Under the pieces are notes generated by a model. The model was not told the origin of the DNA, ran no database searches, and worked only from the letters and a program-made list of their open reading frames with translations. The translations under genes and the position numbers were made by a program. From Paenibacillus sp. JDR-2 (GTDB lineage: Bacteria > Bacillota > Bacilli > Paenibacillales > Paenibacillaceae), in contig NC_012914.1 in NCBI RefSeq assembly GCF_000023585.1, positions 3,192,001-3,256,000 of the forward strand: DNA of 64,000 nucleotides, written 5' to 3'. Of this stretch, positions 50,942-59,542 are shown piece after piece (positions within the stretch are counted from its first letter, which is position 1; every line of letters begins with the position of its first letter).

Positions 50942-52954
50942 TTGGAAATCTTTGTTATCGTACTCGTCATGCTTGTCCTGATTGGCGTGTCCAATGTCAT
51001 TTATCGTTTTATTCCATTCGTGCCGGTTCCGCTTATCCAGATTGCGCTCGGAGCTGTAATTGCCGTTATTCCGATTGGGTTCCATCTGCATCTGGAGCCG
51101 GAACTATTCTTTATCCTGTTCATCGCACCGCTCTTGTACAACGACGGAAGAAATACACCGCGCGATGAGCTATGGCGGTTGCGTGCTCCCATTCTGCTGC
51201 TGTCCGTAGGGCTGGTGTTCGCAACGGTAGTTGTGGTTGGCTATACGATTCACTGGATGATTCCGACCATTCCTATTGCTGCTGCCTTTGGTCTTGCGGC
51301 TATTTTGTCTCCAACGGATGCGGTTGCCGTTGGCGCCCTAGCCGGACGGATTCAGCTGCCCAAAAGCTTGATGCGCTTATTGGAAGGCGAAGCCCTGATG
51401 AATGATGCATCCGGTCTTGTTGCCTTCAAATTCGCCATCGCTGCAGCCATGACAGGAGTATTCTCGCTGCATAAAGCAACGTTCAGCTTTATTGTTATTG
51501 CTGTCGGCGGACTGCTCATTGGGGCAGTGCTTGCTTTTCTAATCATTGGAATCCGGCAGCTGCTTAGAAGGGCAGGACTGGAGGACGAGACGATGCATAT
51601 GCTGCTGCAGCTCGTTACGCCGTTTCTGCTCTATCTAATCGCGGAAGAACTGGGCGTATCCGGTATCCTAGCGGCAGTGGCCGGCGGAATTGTCCATGCC
51701 ATAGAGGATGACCGGGTTGATCACAGCATGCCAAGGCTGAAGGCTGTATCGGTCAATACCTGGTCGGTAATCCTGTTTATCTTAAACGGGCTTGTCTTTG
51801 TTATTTTAGGTCTTCAAATCCCGCAGGTCACCTCGGTAATCTTCAAGGATCCTGACTTTAATAACGGAGTCGTCATTGGTTATGCGATCGTTATTTTTGT
51901 GCTGCTGCTGGTGCTCCGGTTCGTCTGGACCTTCCTGTTCACCTGGTTTGGAAAAGATAAGCTCAGTCTCAAAGTCATTGTTCTTACGACGGTTTCCGGT
52001 GTAAGGGGAGCCGTAACGCTCGCAGGTGCTTTTTCGATACCGTTGGTGCTCAATAACAGTAATCCCTTCCCTCAAAGGGATTTGATTATTTTTCTCGCCG
52101 CCTTTATTATTCTGCTGTCGCTTCTGACGGCCAGTATCCTGCTTCCGTTAATCGCGAAGAAACGAATGATTGCGGATGAATCGGAGAAGGCCCATGAGGA
52201 ACGGGAATGGCAGATGAAGGTGCTGGGAGCTGCTATCCGCCATCTGGAGCGGGTAAACCATGAGGCGAATGAAGAGGCGATAGAGTCCGTCATTGCCGAG
52301 TACCGCAGGATGATCCTGGAGCTGGAGATGCGCGAGAACCAGAACAGACCGCTGCCCCGCCGCCGTCAGCAGGAGCTCGAGATGCGGATTGTAGCGCTCG
52401 ATATCGAACGGAAATATGTAAATGAGCAGCTGGAGAAGGGCAGCATCAGCGAGAAGCATGCGAATTTCTACTATAAAATGCTGGATCAGATCGAGCTTAT
52501 CTTGGCTAACCGGCTCCATTTGTGGCGTATGGTATTGAAAGGAATATGGAGCAAAGTGAAAGCGAACTTCACTAGCGCAGGCCGAAAATTAGCATTCTCC
52601 GAGGCCGATATCGCAACGCTTCGCGGACTAAGACTGCAATGCTCGGAGGCGGTACTTGAAGAGATGGATGCCAGATGCCAGCCCGATACAAAAGACGATC
52701 CGACGGAATGCGTAACGGCGTATTATCATCAGATTATTAAACGGATGAAGGCGATGCCGATCCATTCGAGGAATAAGACTCATGACTTTAATGAAGCGCG
52801 AAAAGAGATGCACTGGATTGCGATCCAGGCCGAAAGGGATGAGGTTCAGACCTTGTACGAGAAAGGAACCATCGACCGGGAGCTGGCTTCAAATCTGCGG
52901 CGGCATATCCGTGACCGCGAGGCGGCTATGTACGAGGAGGATGAAATCGGTTAA
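50942..52954 (+). CDS. Na+/H+ antiporter, CPA1 family (NhaG/YvgP-like)
   Basis: The N-terminal half has about 12 membrane helices with CPA1 motifs (LSPTDAVAVGALAGRIQLP, EGEALMNDASGLVAFKFA; acidic NDA/S site). A long cytoplasmic tail (about 410-670) is rich in charged helices. TTG 50942 is chosen because ATGGAGGA lies nine bases upstream and it removes a hydrophilic N-terminal extension. This gives 670 residues. It exchanges Na+ (possibly K+) for H+. An unassigned leader with a hairpin precedes it. Confidence 0.87.
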   Translation: MEIFVIVLVMLVLIGVSNVIYRFIPFVPVPLIQIALGAVIAVIPIGFHLHLEPELFFILFIAPLLYNDGRNTPRDELWRLRAPILLLSVGLVFATVVVVGYTIHWMIPTIPIAAAFGLAAILSPTDAVAVGALAGRIQLPKSLMRLLEGEALMNDASGLVAFKFAIAAAMTGVFSLHKATFSFIVIAVGGLLIGAVLAFLIIGIRQLLRRAGLEDETMHMLLQLVTPFLLYLIAEELGVSGILAAVAGGIVHAIEDDRVDHSMPRLKAVSVNTWSVILFILNGLVFVILGLQIPQVTSVIFKDPDFNNGVVIGYAIVIFVLLLVLRFVWTFLFTWFGKDKLSLKVIVLTTVSGVRGAVTLAGAFSIPLVLNNSNPFPQRDLIIFLAAFIILLSLLTASILLPLIAKKRMIADESEKAHEEREWQMKVLGAAIRHLERVNHEANEEAIESVIAEYRRMILELEMRENQNRPLPRRRQQELEMRIVALDIERKYVNEQLEKGSISEKHANFYYKMLDQIELILANRLHLWRMVLKGIWSKVKANFTSAGRKLAFSEADIATLRGLRLQCSEAVLEEMDARCQPDTKDDPTECVTAYYHQIIKRMKAMPIHSRNKTHDFNEARKEMHWIAIQAERDEVQTLYEKGTIDRELASNLRRHIRDREAAMYEEDEIG

Positions 52955-53014
52955 TCTTAAAGTTGTGCCGTATTTTGCACAGTATACTTTAAGATTGAAG
53001 GAGAGATGCACATC

Positions 53015-53572
53015 ATGACGCAGTCCTATCATATTGTTGGCCTGACAGGCAGCTTGCGCAAAGCTTCCCTGAACAAAACGCTGTTAAAAAACGCGGCGGT
53101 GTTTTTACCTGAGAACTATACATACACGTACGCCAACCTTGGCGATCTGCCGCTTTATAATCAGGATCTCGAGGAGGATCTGCCGGAATCCGTCAAGCAG
53201 TTCGCCGAGCTGTGCAGCTCTGCAGACGGCTTCTTGATCAGTACTCCCGAATATAACGGACTAATTACCGGCGTGCTCAAGAACGCACTCGATTGGGTAT
53301 CCCGGAAAAATATCGGCGCGCCGCTTGCGACGAAGCCGGTTGCCGTTATGGGTGCTTCATCCGGCCCGAGCGGCACGGCAAGAGCGCAAACGAATATGCG
53401 CCAGCTGATTTTTGCGCTTGATATGGATCCGGTAAACCGTCCGGAGCTAAAGCTTGCCCAGGCGCATTTGAAGTTTGACGATGACGGCCGGTTAACGGAC
53501 TTTGCTACCTTGCAGGTGCTGCAGCAATTAATGGACAAATTCGTCCATAAAGTTGAACGTTCGAAGGAATAG
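53015..53572 (+). CDS. NAD(P)H-dependent FMN reductase
   Basis: The 185-residue flavodoxin-fold protein has the FMN-phosphate loop TGSLRKASLNKTLL and PEYNGLITGVLKNALDWVSR, diagnostic of the FMN_red family (chromate/quinone/azo reductases). ATG 53015 gives nine bases from AAGGAGAG; ATG 53006 touches the site. The acetyltransferase gene starts six bases after its stop, so they form an operon. Confidence 0.9.
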   Translation: MTQSYHIVGLTGSLRKASLNKTLLKNAAVFLPENYTYTYANLGDLPLYNQDLEEDLPESVKQFAELCSSADGFLISTPEYNGLITGVLKNALDWVSRKNIGAPLATKPVAVMGASSGPSGTARAQTNMRQLIFALDMDPVNRPELKLAQAHLKFDDDGRLTDFATLQVLQQLMDKFVHKVERSKE

Positions 53573-53577
53573 CGGAA

Positions 53578-54123
53578 ATGAGAAATAACAACGGGATTTA
53601 TTTGCGGATGCTTGAGCCTGGCGACATAAAACCGCTGCTTGAGCTGAAGCTGCGGAATCGTATATTCTTTCAGCCTTTTGAGCCCATACGTGATGAGAAG
53701 CATTATACGCTGGAGGAGCAGGGTAAGGAAATCGGTAACGGAATTTCCGCTGCACAGCAGGGACAGGCTTACTTTTACGGAATATTCCTGACGGAAACGG
53801 ATGAGCTGATTGGCCGGATTGCCCTGACAGGCGTGTCCCGCGGCGTGTTCCAGAATGCGTACATGGGCTACTTTATCGATCAGGCTCATAACGGCCAAGG
53901 TTATGCGACATCAGCCGTTTCGGCAGTTGTAAGCGAAGCCTTTGAGGAGCTTCAGCTGCATCGTATTCAAGCGGGTGTAATGCCAAAAAACGAGCGTTCC
54001 ATCCGCGTACTCCAAAAGGCAGGCTTCAGACAAGAAGGCTTAGCCCGGCGTTACCTAAAAATAAATGGTCAATGGGAAGACCATCTCTTATTTGCAATCA
54101 CGAAAGAAGACATCTCTAACTAA
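53578..54123 (+). CDS. GNAT acetyltransferase, RimJ/RimL type
   Basis: The 181-residue protein has GNAT motifs: YFIDQAHNGQGYATSAVSAV binds acetyl-CoA, and IQAGVMPKNERSIRVLQKAGFRQEGLARRYLKINGQWEDHLL (in parts) is the RimJ-like C-terminal half. It may acetylate the N-terminus of a ribosomal protein or another amine; the target is not visible. It is the second gene of the FMN reductase operon and is followed by a strong terminator. Confidence 0.88.
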   Translation: MRNNNGIYLRMLEPGDIKPLLELKLRNRIFFQPFEPIRDEKHYTLEEQGKEIGNGISAAQQGQAYFYGIFLTETDELIGRIALTGVSRGVFQNAYMGYFIDQAHNGQGYATSAVSAVVSEAFEELQLHRIQAGVMPKNERSIRVLQKAGFRQEGLARRYLKINGQWEDHLLFAITKEDISN

Positions 54124-54165
54124 AAAAGCGGCTGTGCAGTAGTAATTCTGCGCAGCCGCCTTTTT
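54123..54165 (+). terminator. Terminator of the FMN reductase-acetyltransferase operon
   Basis: GCGGCTGTGCAG pairs with CTGCGCAGCCGC (one mismatch), followed by T-run. Confidence 0.9.
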
Positions 54166-54180
54166 CTTATTCCCTCAAAA

Positions 54181-54332
54181 GGTTAAAAGAAAACGGAGCA
54201 TTTCGAATGATTCTGGAGAAGCGATAGCGCTCGCTTTTGCTCGTGGACTCCAACGATATAACCTAATTAAAGGAATCCACGAGCAACGGCGATCGGAAGA
54301 ACATTCAAAATACGCAGTTTGCCCTTTTAACC
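54181..54332 (+). repeat. Structured intergenic element, copy 2
   Basis: The 152-bp element has outer stem GGTTAAAAG/CTTTTAACC, inner stem GCATTTCGAATG/CATTCAAAATAC (10 of 12 paired), hairpin AAGCG/CGCTT and stem GCTCGTGGACTCC/GGAATCCACGAGC (12 of 13). Conserved blocks AATGATTCTGGAGAAGCG, TCGCTTTTG and GGAAGAACATT match copy 1 on the opposite strand at 33601. It lies between a terminator and the 3' end of the minus-strand molybdate regulator and has no coding potential. Confidence 0.85.
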
Positions 54333-54340
54333 GCAAACTC

Positions 54341-55294
54341 TCATGTTTCAAACAAAACCTGTCCCGTCAATGACAAATCATAACCGGAAACGGAACGAAG
54401 CTCATTTTGAAAAGCAGGGGAGTTAATGATGCCCTGGACGGCTGCAATCCACGCCATATTCTCCGGCTTCTTCAGCAGCACCAGATCATATTGCTCTTGA
54501 ATGAGCGGAATAAAGTCCACATTGCCCACGATATTAGCTGCTTTCTCAATGCCAACCCCAACATCGGCTTCCCCCGATGCAACCTTCCCGGCGACACCGA
54601 TATGATTGCTTTCCTCATGTTCATAGCCGGTAAGCTGTTCAGCCTTTATTCCGTGGAGCCTCAGCTGTTCGTCGAGCAGAACCCGGGCACCGGAGCCTTT
54701 CTCCCGGTTTACGAACCGGAGGCCTGGTCGTCCAAGATCCGCCCAGCCGCCAAGCTGGAGAGGATTTCCCTTGGCAACATACAAGCCTGCGCGGCGCTTG
54801 AGTAAATGAACTACTTTATAAGAGGAGCCAATCAATAATCTCCTGACGTAGGGGAGGTTGTATTCGCCCGATTCGCCATCCAGCAGATGAGTGCTGACAA
54901 TATCCGATTCTCCTTTATACATGGATATCAGGCTATCCAGACTGCCGACATAAGAGCGTAAGGGACGGATGCCCGGTATATGTTTTTCCATATGCTTCGC
55001 AAGCAGATCCAGGCTTACATCTTGACCGGTAATGACAATCGGGCGGCTGCTTCCGACGGGAAAGCTATTCGCGGACTGTGCAATAGGATGTATGGGTGCG
55101 GAAAATTCCGTTCCTTTTCCCGCGTTTTTTGTTTTAAGTTTATAGGCTTCAAGATCCGATGCATCGACCCGCATCTGCTTGCCGACACGGTAGGAAGGCA
55201 GATCGCCTTTCTTGATCAAATCATAGACGGTTAGCTTGGATACTTTAAGAATCTGGGCGATTTCTTCGGTTGTATAGGAAATATCATCGGCCAT
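54341..55294 (-). CDS. Molybdate-responsive regulator, excisionase-type HTH plus binding-protein domain (YvgK-like)
   Basis: Residues 1-55 form an excisionase-type HTH (YTTEEIAQILKVSKLTVYDLIKKGDLPSYRVG). The rest (about 85-315) is a periplasmic-binding-protein-like domain (VITGQDVSLDLLAKHMEK, REKGSGARVLLDEQL, GEADVGVGIEKAA). This is the plan of B. subtilis YvgK, thought to sense molybdate. ATG 55294 follows GAAGGTGAAG; an upstream ATG at 55378 adds an unrelated N-terminus. It is divergent from modA, which it probably controls. Confidence 0.86.
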   Translation of the reverse strand: MADDISYTTEEIAQILKVSKLTVYDLIKKGDLPSYRVGKQMRVDASDLEAYKLKTKNAGKGTEFSAPIHPIAQSANSFPVGSSRPIVITGQDVSLDLLAKHMEKHIPGIRPLRSYVGSLDSLISMYKGESDIVSTHLLDGESGEYNLPYVRRLLIGSSYKVVHLLKRRAGLYVAKGNPLQLGGWADLGRPGLRFVNREKGSGARVLLDEQLRLHGIKAEQLTGYEHEESNHIGVAGKVASGEADVGVGIEKAANIVGNVDFIPLIQEQYDLVLLKKPENMAWIAAVQGIINSPAFQNELRSVSGYDLSLTGQVLFET

Positions 55295-55385
55295 TAAAGT
55301 CTTCACCTTCAATTCAACGGTTTGGCCATATTGTAACATAACATACAACTCTATTGTGCTTCGGAAACAAAAAGTCAATTTTCTA

Positions 55386-55414
55386 TTGGATTGTATAGTG
55401 ATGTATGATATAAA
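55386..55414 (+). promoter_or_regulatory. modA promoter region
   Basis: TTGGAT (55386-55391), a 17-bp spacer and TATAAA (55409-55414). ATATAAAC occurs twice and a related TTATAAAT lies between the copies at 55408-55436, a possible regulator-binding array. Confidence 0.5.
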
Positions 55415-55458
55415 CTAGTTATAAATAGATATAAACAGATATATTTGGAGGAGATCGG

Positions 55459-56331
55459 ATGAGCAGAAAGTTTAAAAGCAGTTTGGTTTTATTAGGTCTG
55501 GCTATTATGGTGCTTGTTATGGCGGCTTGCGGCAACAACAATACAGCTGCTAATAACGCAACCAGTACCAACGCAGCAGGCAGCAATGCCAGCACAAGCA
55601 CAGCTAATACTACAAAAAATGAACCTCAAACGAAGGTTGAGCTTACCATATCCGCTGCGGCCAGCTTGACGGATGCGCTTAACGACATTCAGAAAACGTA
55701 CGAGGAGAAAAATCCGAATGTGAAGCTGAATTTCAACTTTGGCGCTTCGGGCGCTCTGCAGCAGCAAATTGAACAAGGAGCTCCGGCCGATCTGTTCCTG
55801 TCCGCTGCCGCGAAGAACTTGAAGGCACTGGTTGACAAGCAGCTTATTGATACGGACAAACAAACGAACCTGCTCAGCAACGAGCTTGTTGTAGTCGTTC
55901 CGGCAGATGGCGGCGTTGCGCTTGCAACGGAAGCTGATCTGACCAAAGCGGATGTGAAGCATGTAGCGATCGGTATTCCGGAGAGCGTTCCGGCCGGCAA
56001 TTACGCGAAAGAATCGTTAACCAATGCGAAGCTGTGGGATTCTCTGCAATCCAAATCCGTGCAAGGCAAGGACGTTAGACAAGTGCTTCAATATGTAGAG
56101 ACAGGCAACGCGGACGCAGGCTTTGTGTATAAGACGGATGCTTTAACTTCGGATAAAGTGAAGATCGCGTTTAATGTGGATCCGGCAACCTACACGGCCA
56201 TCCAGTATCCGATCGGAATCGTGAAAGCAACGAAACACAGCAAGGAAGCGGAGGATTTCTACACGTATTTGCAATCGCAGGAAACGCTTGACGTGTTCGT
56301 GAAATACGGCTTCTCCGTACCTGCAAAATAA
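55459..56331 (+). CDS. modA: Molybdate ABC transporter substrate-binding lipoprotein
   Basis: The 290-residue precursor has a signal peptide and lipobox VMAACGNN, a Thr/Asn/Ala-rich linker and a ModA domain (LTISAAASLTDALNDI, FNFGASGALQQQIEQGAPADLFLSAA in parts, ETGNADAGFVYKTDA). It would bind molybdate or tungstate outside the membrane. GGAGGAG precedes the ATG. A terminator follows at once, and neither modB nor modC lies in this window, so its permease and ATPase must be elsewhere or absent. Confidence 0.92.
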   Translation: MSRKFKSSLVLLGLAIMVLVMAACGNNNTAANNATSTNAAGSNASTSTANTTKNEPQTKVELTISAAASLTDALNDIQKTYEEKNPNVKLNFNFGASGALQQQIEQGAPADLFLSAAAKNLKALVDKQLIDTDKQTNLLSNELVVVVPADGGVALATEADLTKADVKHVAIGIPESVPAGNYAKESLTNAKLWDSLQSKSVQGKDVRQVLQYVETGNADAGFVYKTDALTSDKVKIAFNVDPATYTAIQYPIGIVKATKHSKEAEDFYTYLQSQETLDVFVKYGFSVPAK

Positions 56332-56341
56332 TAGATTTAAC

Positions 56342-56371
56342 AAAAAGAACGGGCAGCCCCCGTTCTTTTTC
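56342..56371 (+). terminator. Terminator of modA
   Basis: AAAAAGAACGGG pairs with CCCGTTCTTTTT around CAGCC. The symmetrical A/T flanks make it potentially bidirectional. Confidence 0.9.
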
Positions 56372-56438
56372 TTTTGGTTTGTTTTACGGGGGATGCAAAT
56401 CGGATTAAACTGGAAATTAGTGAGAAGAGGAGGTATTC

Positions 56439-56819
56439 ATGCGTAAAGTTTTGGTTGCCGCGGTTATTATGTTTGTTCTTGCAGTTATGGTTTTATCCCG
56501 TAAGGGTGAGGAAGGTTTTCGAATTACGGTCCACAATCATTTGGATCAGGAAATTAACCAGCTGACTCTTGTTTATCCCAAAGGTTCGCAAATATTTAAG
56601 ATGGAGGCTCATTCGGAGCAAAAGCTCCATGTCATGCCTAAAAATTTCGGAGAAGGCTCCATAACCCTGCTGTATGAGGATAAGCTTACGAAACAGGAAA
56701 TCACGATTTTTGGCTATATCGAAAATAATTACAGAGGAAAAGCCGACGTTACCATTGATTCGAAAGCGGAGAACGGTGAACTGCAGGTCGCGGTGAAAAC
56801 AGAGGACCATCTTTATTAA
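56439..56819 (+). CDS. Unrecognised exported or membrane-anchored small protein
   Basis: The 126-residue protein has one N-terminal hydrophobic helix (VLVAAVIMFVLAVMVL) and a beta-rich exterior domain (FRITVHNHLDQEINQLTLVY, ITIFGYIENNYRGKADVTI). No lipobox and no clear cleavage site are seen, so it is probably membrane-anchored. GAGGAGG precedes the ATG. It has its own terminator. I do not recognise a family. Confidence 0.75.
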   Translation: MRKVLVAAVIMFVLAVMVLSRKGEEGFRITVHNHLDQEINQLTLVYPKGSQIFKMEAHSEQKLHVMPKNFGEGSITLLYEDKLTKQEITIFGYIENNYRGKADVTIDSKAENGELQVAVKTEDHLY

Positions 56820-56839
56820 GCTAAATAACTTAGGTTAGA

Positions 56840-56868
56840 AACCGCGATCTCGGATCGTGGTTTTTTTT
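56840..56868 (+). terminator. Terminator after the 126-residue gene
   Basis: AACCGCGATC pairs with GATCGTGGTT (one G.T) around TCG, followed by eight T. Confidence 0.88.
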
Positions 56869-56930
56869 GGTTAATTTTCAGGAAGATTATGCAAACTAAG
56901 ATTTATTCTATCCTTGGCAGAGGTGTGCGG

Positions 56931-58427
56931 ATGACTTTTTCTAAAACATTGCGAAACATGATCGTTAAGGAATCGGGGAACAATTCCGATCCGAACAAGC
57001 AGCCTCCACCCGAACAGGACTCCCAGCCGCCAACGCTCGCGCACACGCTTGATGAGTTTAAAGAATGCAGCGACATTACGCACCGCACGTTCCCGGATTA
57101 TCAGGTTGACCTTGTGTACTTCGATCAATTGACGGACAAGGATAAGCTTAGCCGGCATATTTTGTCTCCTCTGCTTAGCGGAAGCGGTGAGGAAATCGCC
57201 ATGATGCTAAAGCATTTGCAATCCTTCAAAACAACCAGCAGCAAGACGTTAATTCTGGATGTATTGTCCGGCGGCATAGCCGTATTTAATGGCCCGGATG
57301 CATATGTTTTTGATGTTTTCAGCCCGGAATCAAGAGCGATCAGCCAATCCGAAACGGAGACGGTTATTACCGGCCCGCATGATGCTTTTACGGAGCAAAT
57401 CAATACAAGTCTTGCCATGATTCGCGCCAGGCTCAAGAGCTCCCATCTAAAGGTGATTAAGCTGTCGGTTGGCGAGATTACCAAGACGGATGTGTATTTG
57501 CTCTATGTGAAGGATATCGTCAATATGAAGTTTGTTGAAGAGGCGAAAACACGGATTCAGAAGATCGAGGTTGACGCTATTCTCGATACGAATATGCTCA
57601 TTCAATACATGGATGACAATAAATACTCGATATTTCCGCAGTATCTGACTTCGGAGCGACCGGACGCCATTGTCTCGAAGCTCGTTGCCGGACGCGTAGC
57701 GGGCCTTGTGGATGGAAGCCCGTCCGCACTTTCATTGCCGACTTCGTTTTTCGAGTTTTTCTCTTCGTCCGACGATTATTATCAGCGATGGATATTGGGC
57801 AGCGCGATCAGACTGCTCCGCTTCATTGCGTTTCTTATTACGATTAGCTTTACTGCCCTATATGTATCCGTTACGACGTTTCATTACGAGATGATCCCGG
57901 AGAATCTGCTGATGACGCTTACCGAATCCAGGACGAGAGTACCTTTTCCGCCGTTATATGAAGCCTTGCTCATGGAGGTTACGATAGAACTGCTGCGTGA
58001 GGCAGGGGCCAGACTTCCAACCAAGATCGGCCAGACCATTGGCATCGTTGGCGGTATCGTAATCGGGCAAGCGGCCGTACAGGCTGGGCTAACCAGTAAC
58101 ATCCTGATCATCGCCGTCGCTTCATCGGCGATTGCCTCGTTCGTCATTCCGAGCTATGTAATGAGCGCATCGATCCGCTTAATCCGGTTTGGCCTTATTT
58201 TATTGACTGGCTTCTTGGGCAATTTTGGACTGGTGGTTGGCATTGCGGCTATCGTCATTCACTTAAGCGGACTGACCAGCATGGGATCTTCTTACCTTAA
58301 TCCTGTTGCTCCGTTTGAGCCAAAGGACTGGAAGGATATTTTCATTCGCGCTCCGTTCCAGTGGTTGCGTGAGAGACCATCACAGAGCGCTTCCCCTAAC
58401 ATGGTGCGAAATAAAACCAAGGAGTGA
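56931..58427 (+). CDS. Spore germination protein, GerAA family (second operon)
   Basis: The 498-residue A subunit begins at ATG 56931, preceded by AGAGGTGTG; ATG 56889 is weaker. The N-terminus is hydrophilic and Pro/Gln-rich (NKQPPPEQDSQPP), a feature of several A subunits. The soluble domain (TGPHDAFTEQINTSLAMIRAR) and the membrane part (LLREAGARLPTKIGQTIGIV, GQAAVQAG) follow. Where most members read RGP(K/R)EGF, this one has TGPHDAFTE. It is the first gene of an A-B-C operon. Confidence 0.92.
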   Translation: MTFSKTLRNMIVKESGNNSDPNKQPPPEQDSQPPTLAHTLDEFKECSDITHRTFPDYQVDLVYFDQLTDKDKLSRHILSPLLSGSGEEIAMMLKHLQSFKTTSSKTLILDVLSGGIAVFNGPDAYVFDVFSPESRAISQSETETVITGPHDAFTEQINTSLAMIRARLKSSHLKVIKLSVGEITKTDVYLLYVKDIVNMKFVEEAKTRIQKIEVDAILDTNMLIQYMDDNKYSIFPQYLTSERPDAIVSKLVAGRVAGLVDGSPSALSLPTSFFEFFSSSDDYYQRWILGSAIRLLRFIAFLITISFTALYVSVTTFHYEMIPENLLMTLTESRTRVPFPPLYEALLMEVTIELLREAGARLPTKIGQTIGIVGGIVIGQAAVQAGLTSNILIIAVASSAIASFVIPSYVMSASIRLIRFGLILLTGFLGNFGLVVGIAAIVIHLSGLTSMGSSYLNPVAPFEPKDWKDIFIRAPFQWLRERPSQSASPNMVRNKTKE

Positions 58428-58432
58428 TTGCC

Positions 58433-59542
58433 ATGAATACCGAGACGAAGGAGAAGCTTTCCCCGTTCCATACCACAATCCTCGTCTATATGATTCAAAC
58501 CGGTGTGATGGCGCTAATCCTTCCTCAGTTGCTTGCAGAGACATTTGGAACAAACGGATGGATTACGGTACTGGGATTTGGGCTAATAGCGGCCGTAAAT
58601 ATCCTCTTGATTGGTGCGGTATATAAGCTTGGGAAAGGACGTTCGATCTTTCAGATTCTGGAGCAGTCGATCCCCAAGTTTCTGCTCGTGCCGGTTTATT
58701 TGGCTATTGCTTTGAATTGCGCGATGCTTGGATGTATGGCCGGGAAGGAGTATATTCTTATCTTCCAAATGTATGCCTTTCCGACCACAAATCCGATGGA
58801 ATTCAAGCTGATCATGGATGCCTTAGTCTTTTGGCTGCTGACAAAGGGCTTGTATAACATCTCGAAGGCTTCCACCGTCTTCTTTTGGTTGTTCGCGTGG
58901 ATGTTTTTGCTGCTGTTCTTTTTCTATTCGGACTTTAACTGGTCAAGATTAACGCCTTTTCTATTCAAGGGAGGACATTTCAGTTACCTGGAAAGCCTCG
59001 ATATTTATTCATCGTTTCTTGGTTACGAGGTCCTTCTTCTTGCGTTTGGTTATATGAATCAGAGGACGAAATTTGTAAAGTCTGCCTTGATCGGCAACGG
59101 CATGACAACTTTCACTTATTTTTATCTTTCCATCGTTACCTTTGGAGTCTATAGTCTCGAGCAGTTGAAAAACAAAGCTTTTCCCGTTCTTGAAATGTTA
59201 GCCTATATCCGGTTTCCCTTTATTGAAAGGATGGAAAATTTACTGTACGGTTTCATTTTGTTTACCGCCCTATTCTCCATTGTTATGTATGAGTGGTGTG
59301 CATTGGAAATGGTCAAGCAATCCTTCCCCAAGCTGAAAGGCAATTTCCTTGCGTTTATACTTGTGATGACATGTTACTTGATCGCCTTCATACCGGACAC
59401 GCTTAACGAGGTGGGGGATTGGCTTAGTACGTTAAGTTTGATTGAATGCGGCATTGCATTTGGCTTGCCCGTAATACTGCTTATTGTACTTATGTTTCAG
59501 AATATGGGGAGTAGTCCTGCTCATGAAAAAAATGCGAATTAG
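58433..59542 (+). CDS. Spore germination protein, GerAB-type permease (second operon)
   Basis: This 369-residue membrane protein of the endospore permease family has about ten helices, with the typical LLTKGLYNISKAST and LIECGIAFGLPV regions. ATG 58433 lies eight bases after AAGGAG, which overlaps the A-subunit stop; a GTG at 58424 is unlikely. It would form the B subunit that recognises a germinant different from the receptor at 22 kb. Confidence 0.88.
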   Translation: MNTETKEKLSPFHTTILVYMIQTGVMALILPQLLAETFGTNGWITVLGFGLIAAVNILLIGAVYKLGKGRSIFQILEQSIPKFLLVPVYLAIALNCAMLGCMAGKEYILIFQMYAFPTTNPMEFKLIMDALVFWLLTKGLYNISKASTVFFWLFAWMFLLLFFFYSDFNWSRLTPFLFKGGHFSYLESLDIYSSFLGYEVLLLAFGYMNQRTKFVKSALIGNGMTTFTYFYLSIVTFGVYSLEQLKNKAFPVLEMLAYIRFPFIERMENLLYGFILFTALFSIVMYEWCALEMVKQSFPKLKGNFLAFILVMTCYLIAFIPDTLNEVGDWLSTLSLIECGIAFGLPVILLIVLMFQNMGSSPAHEKNAN

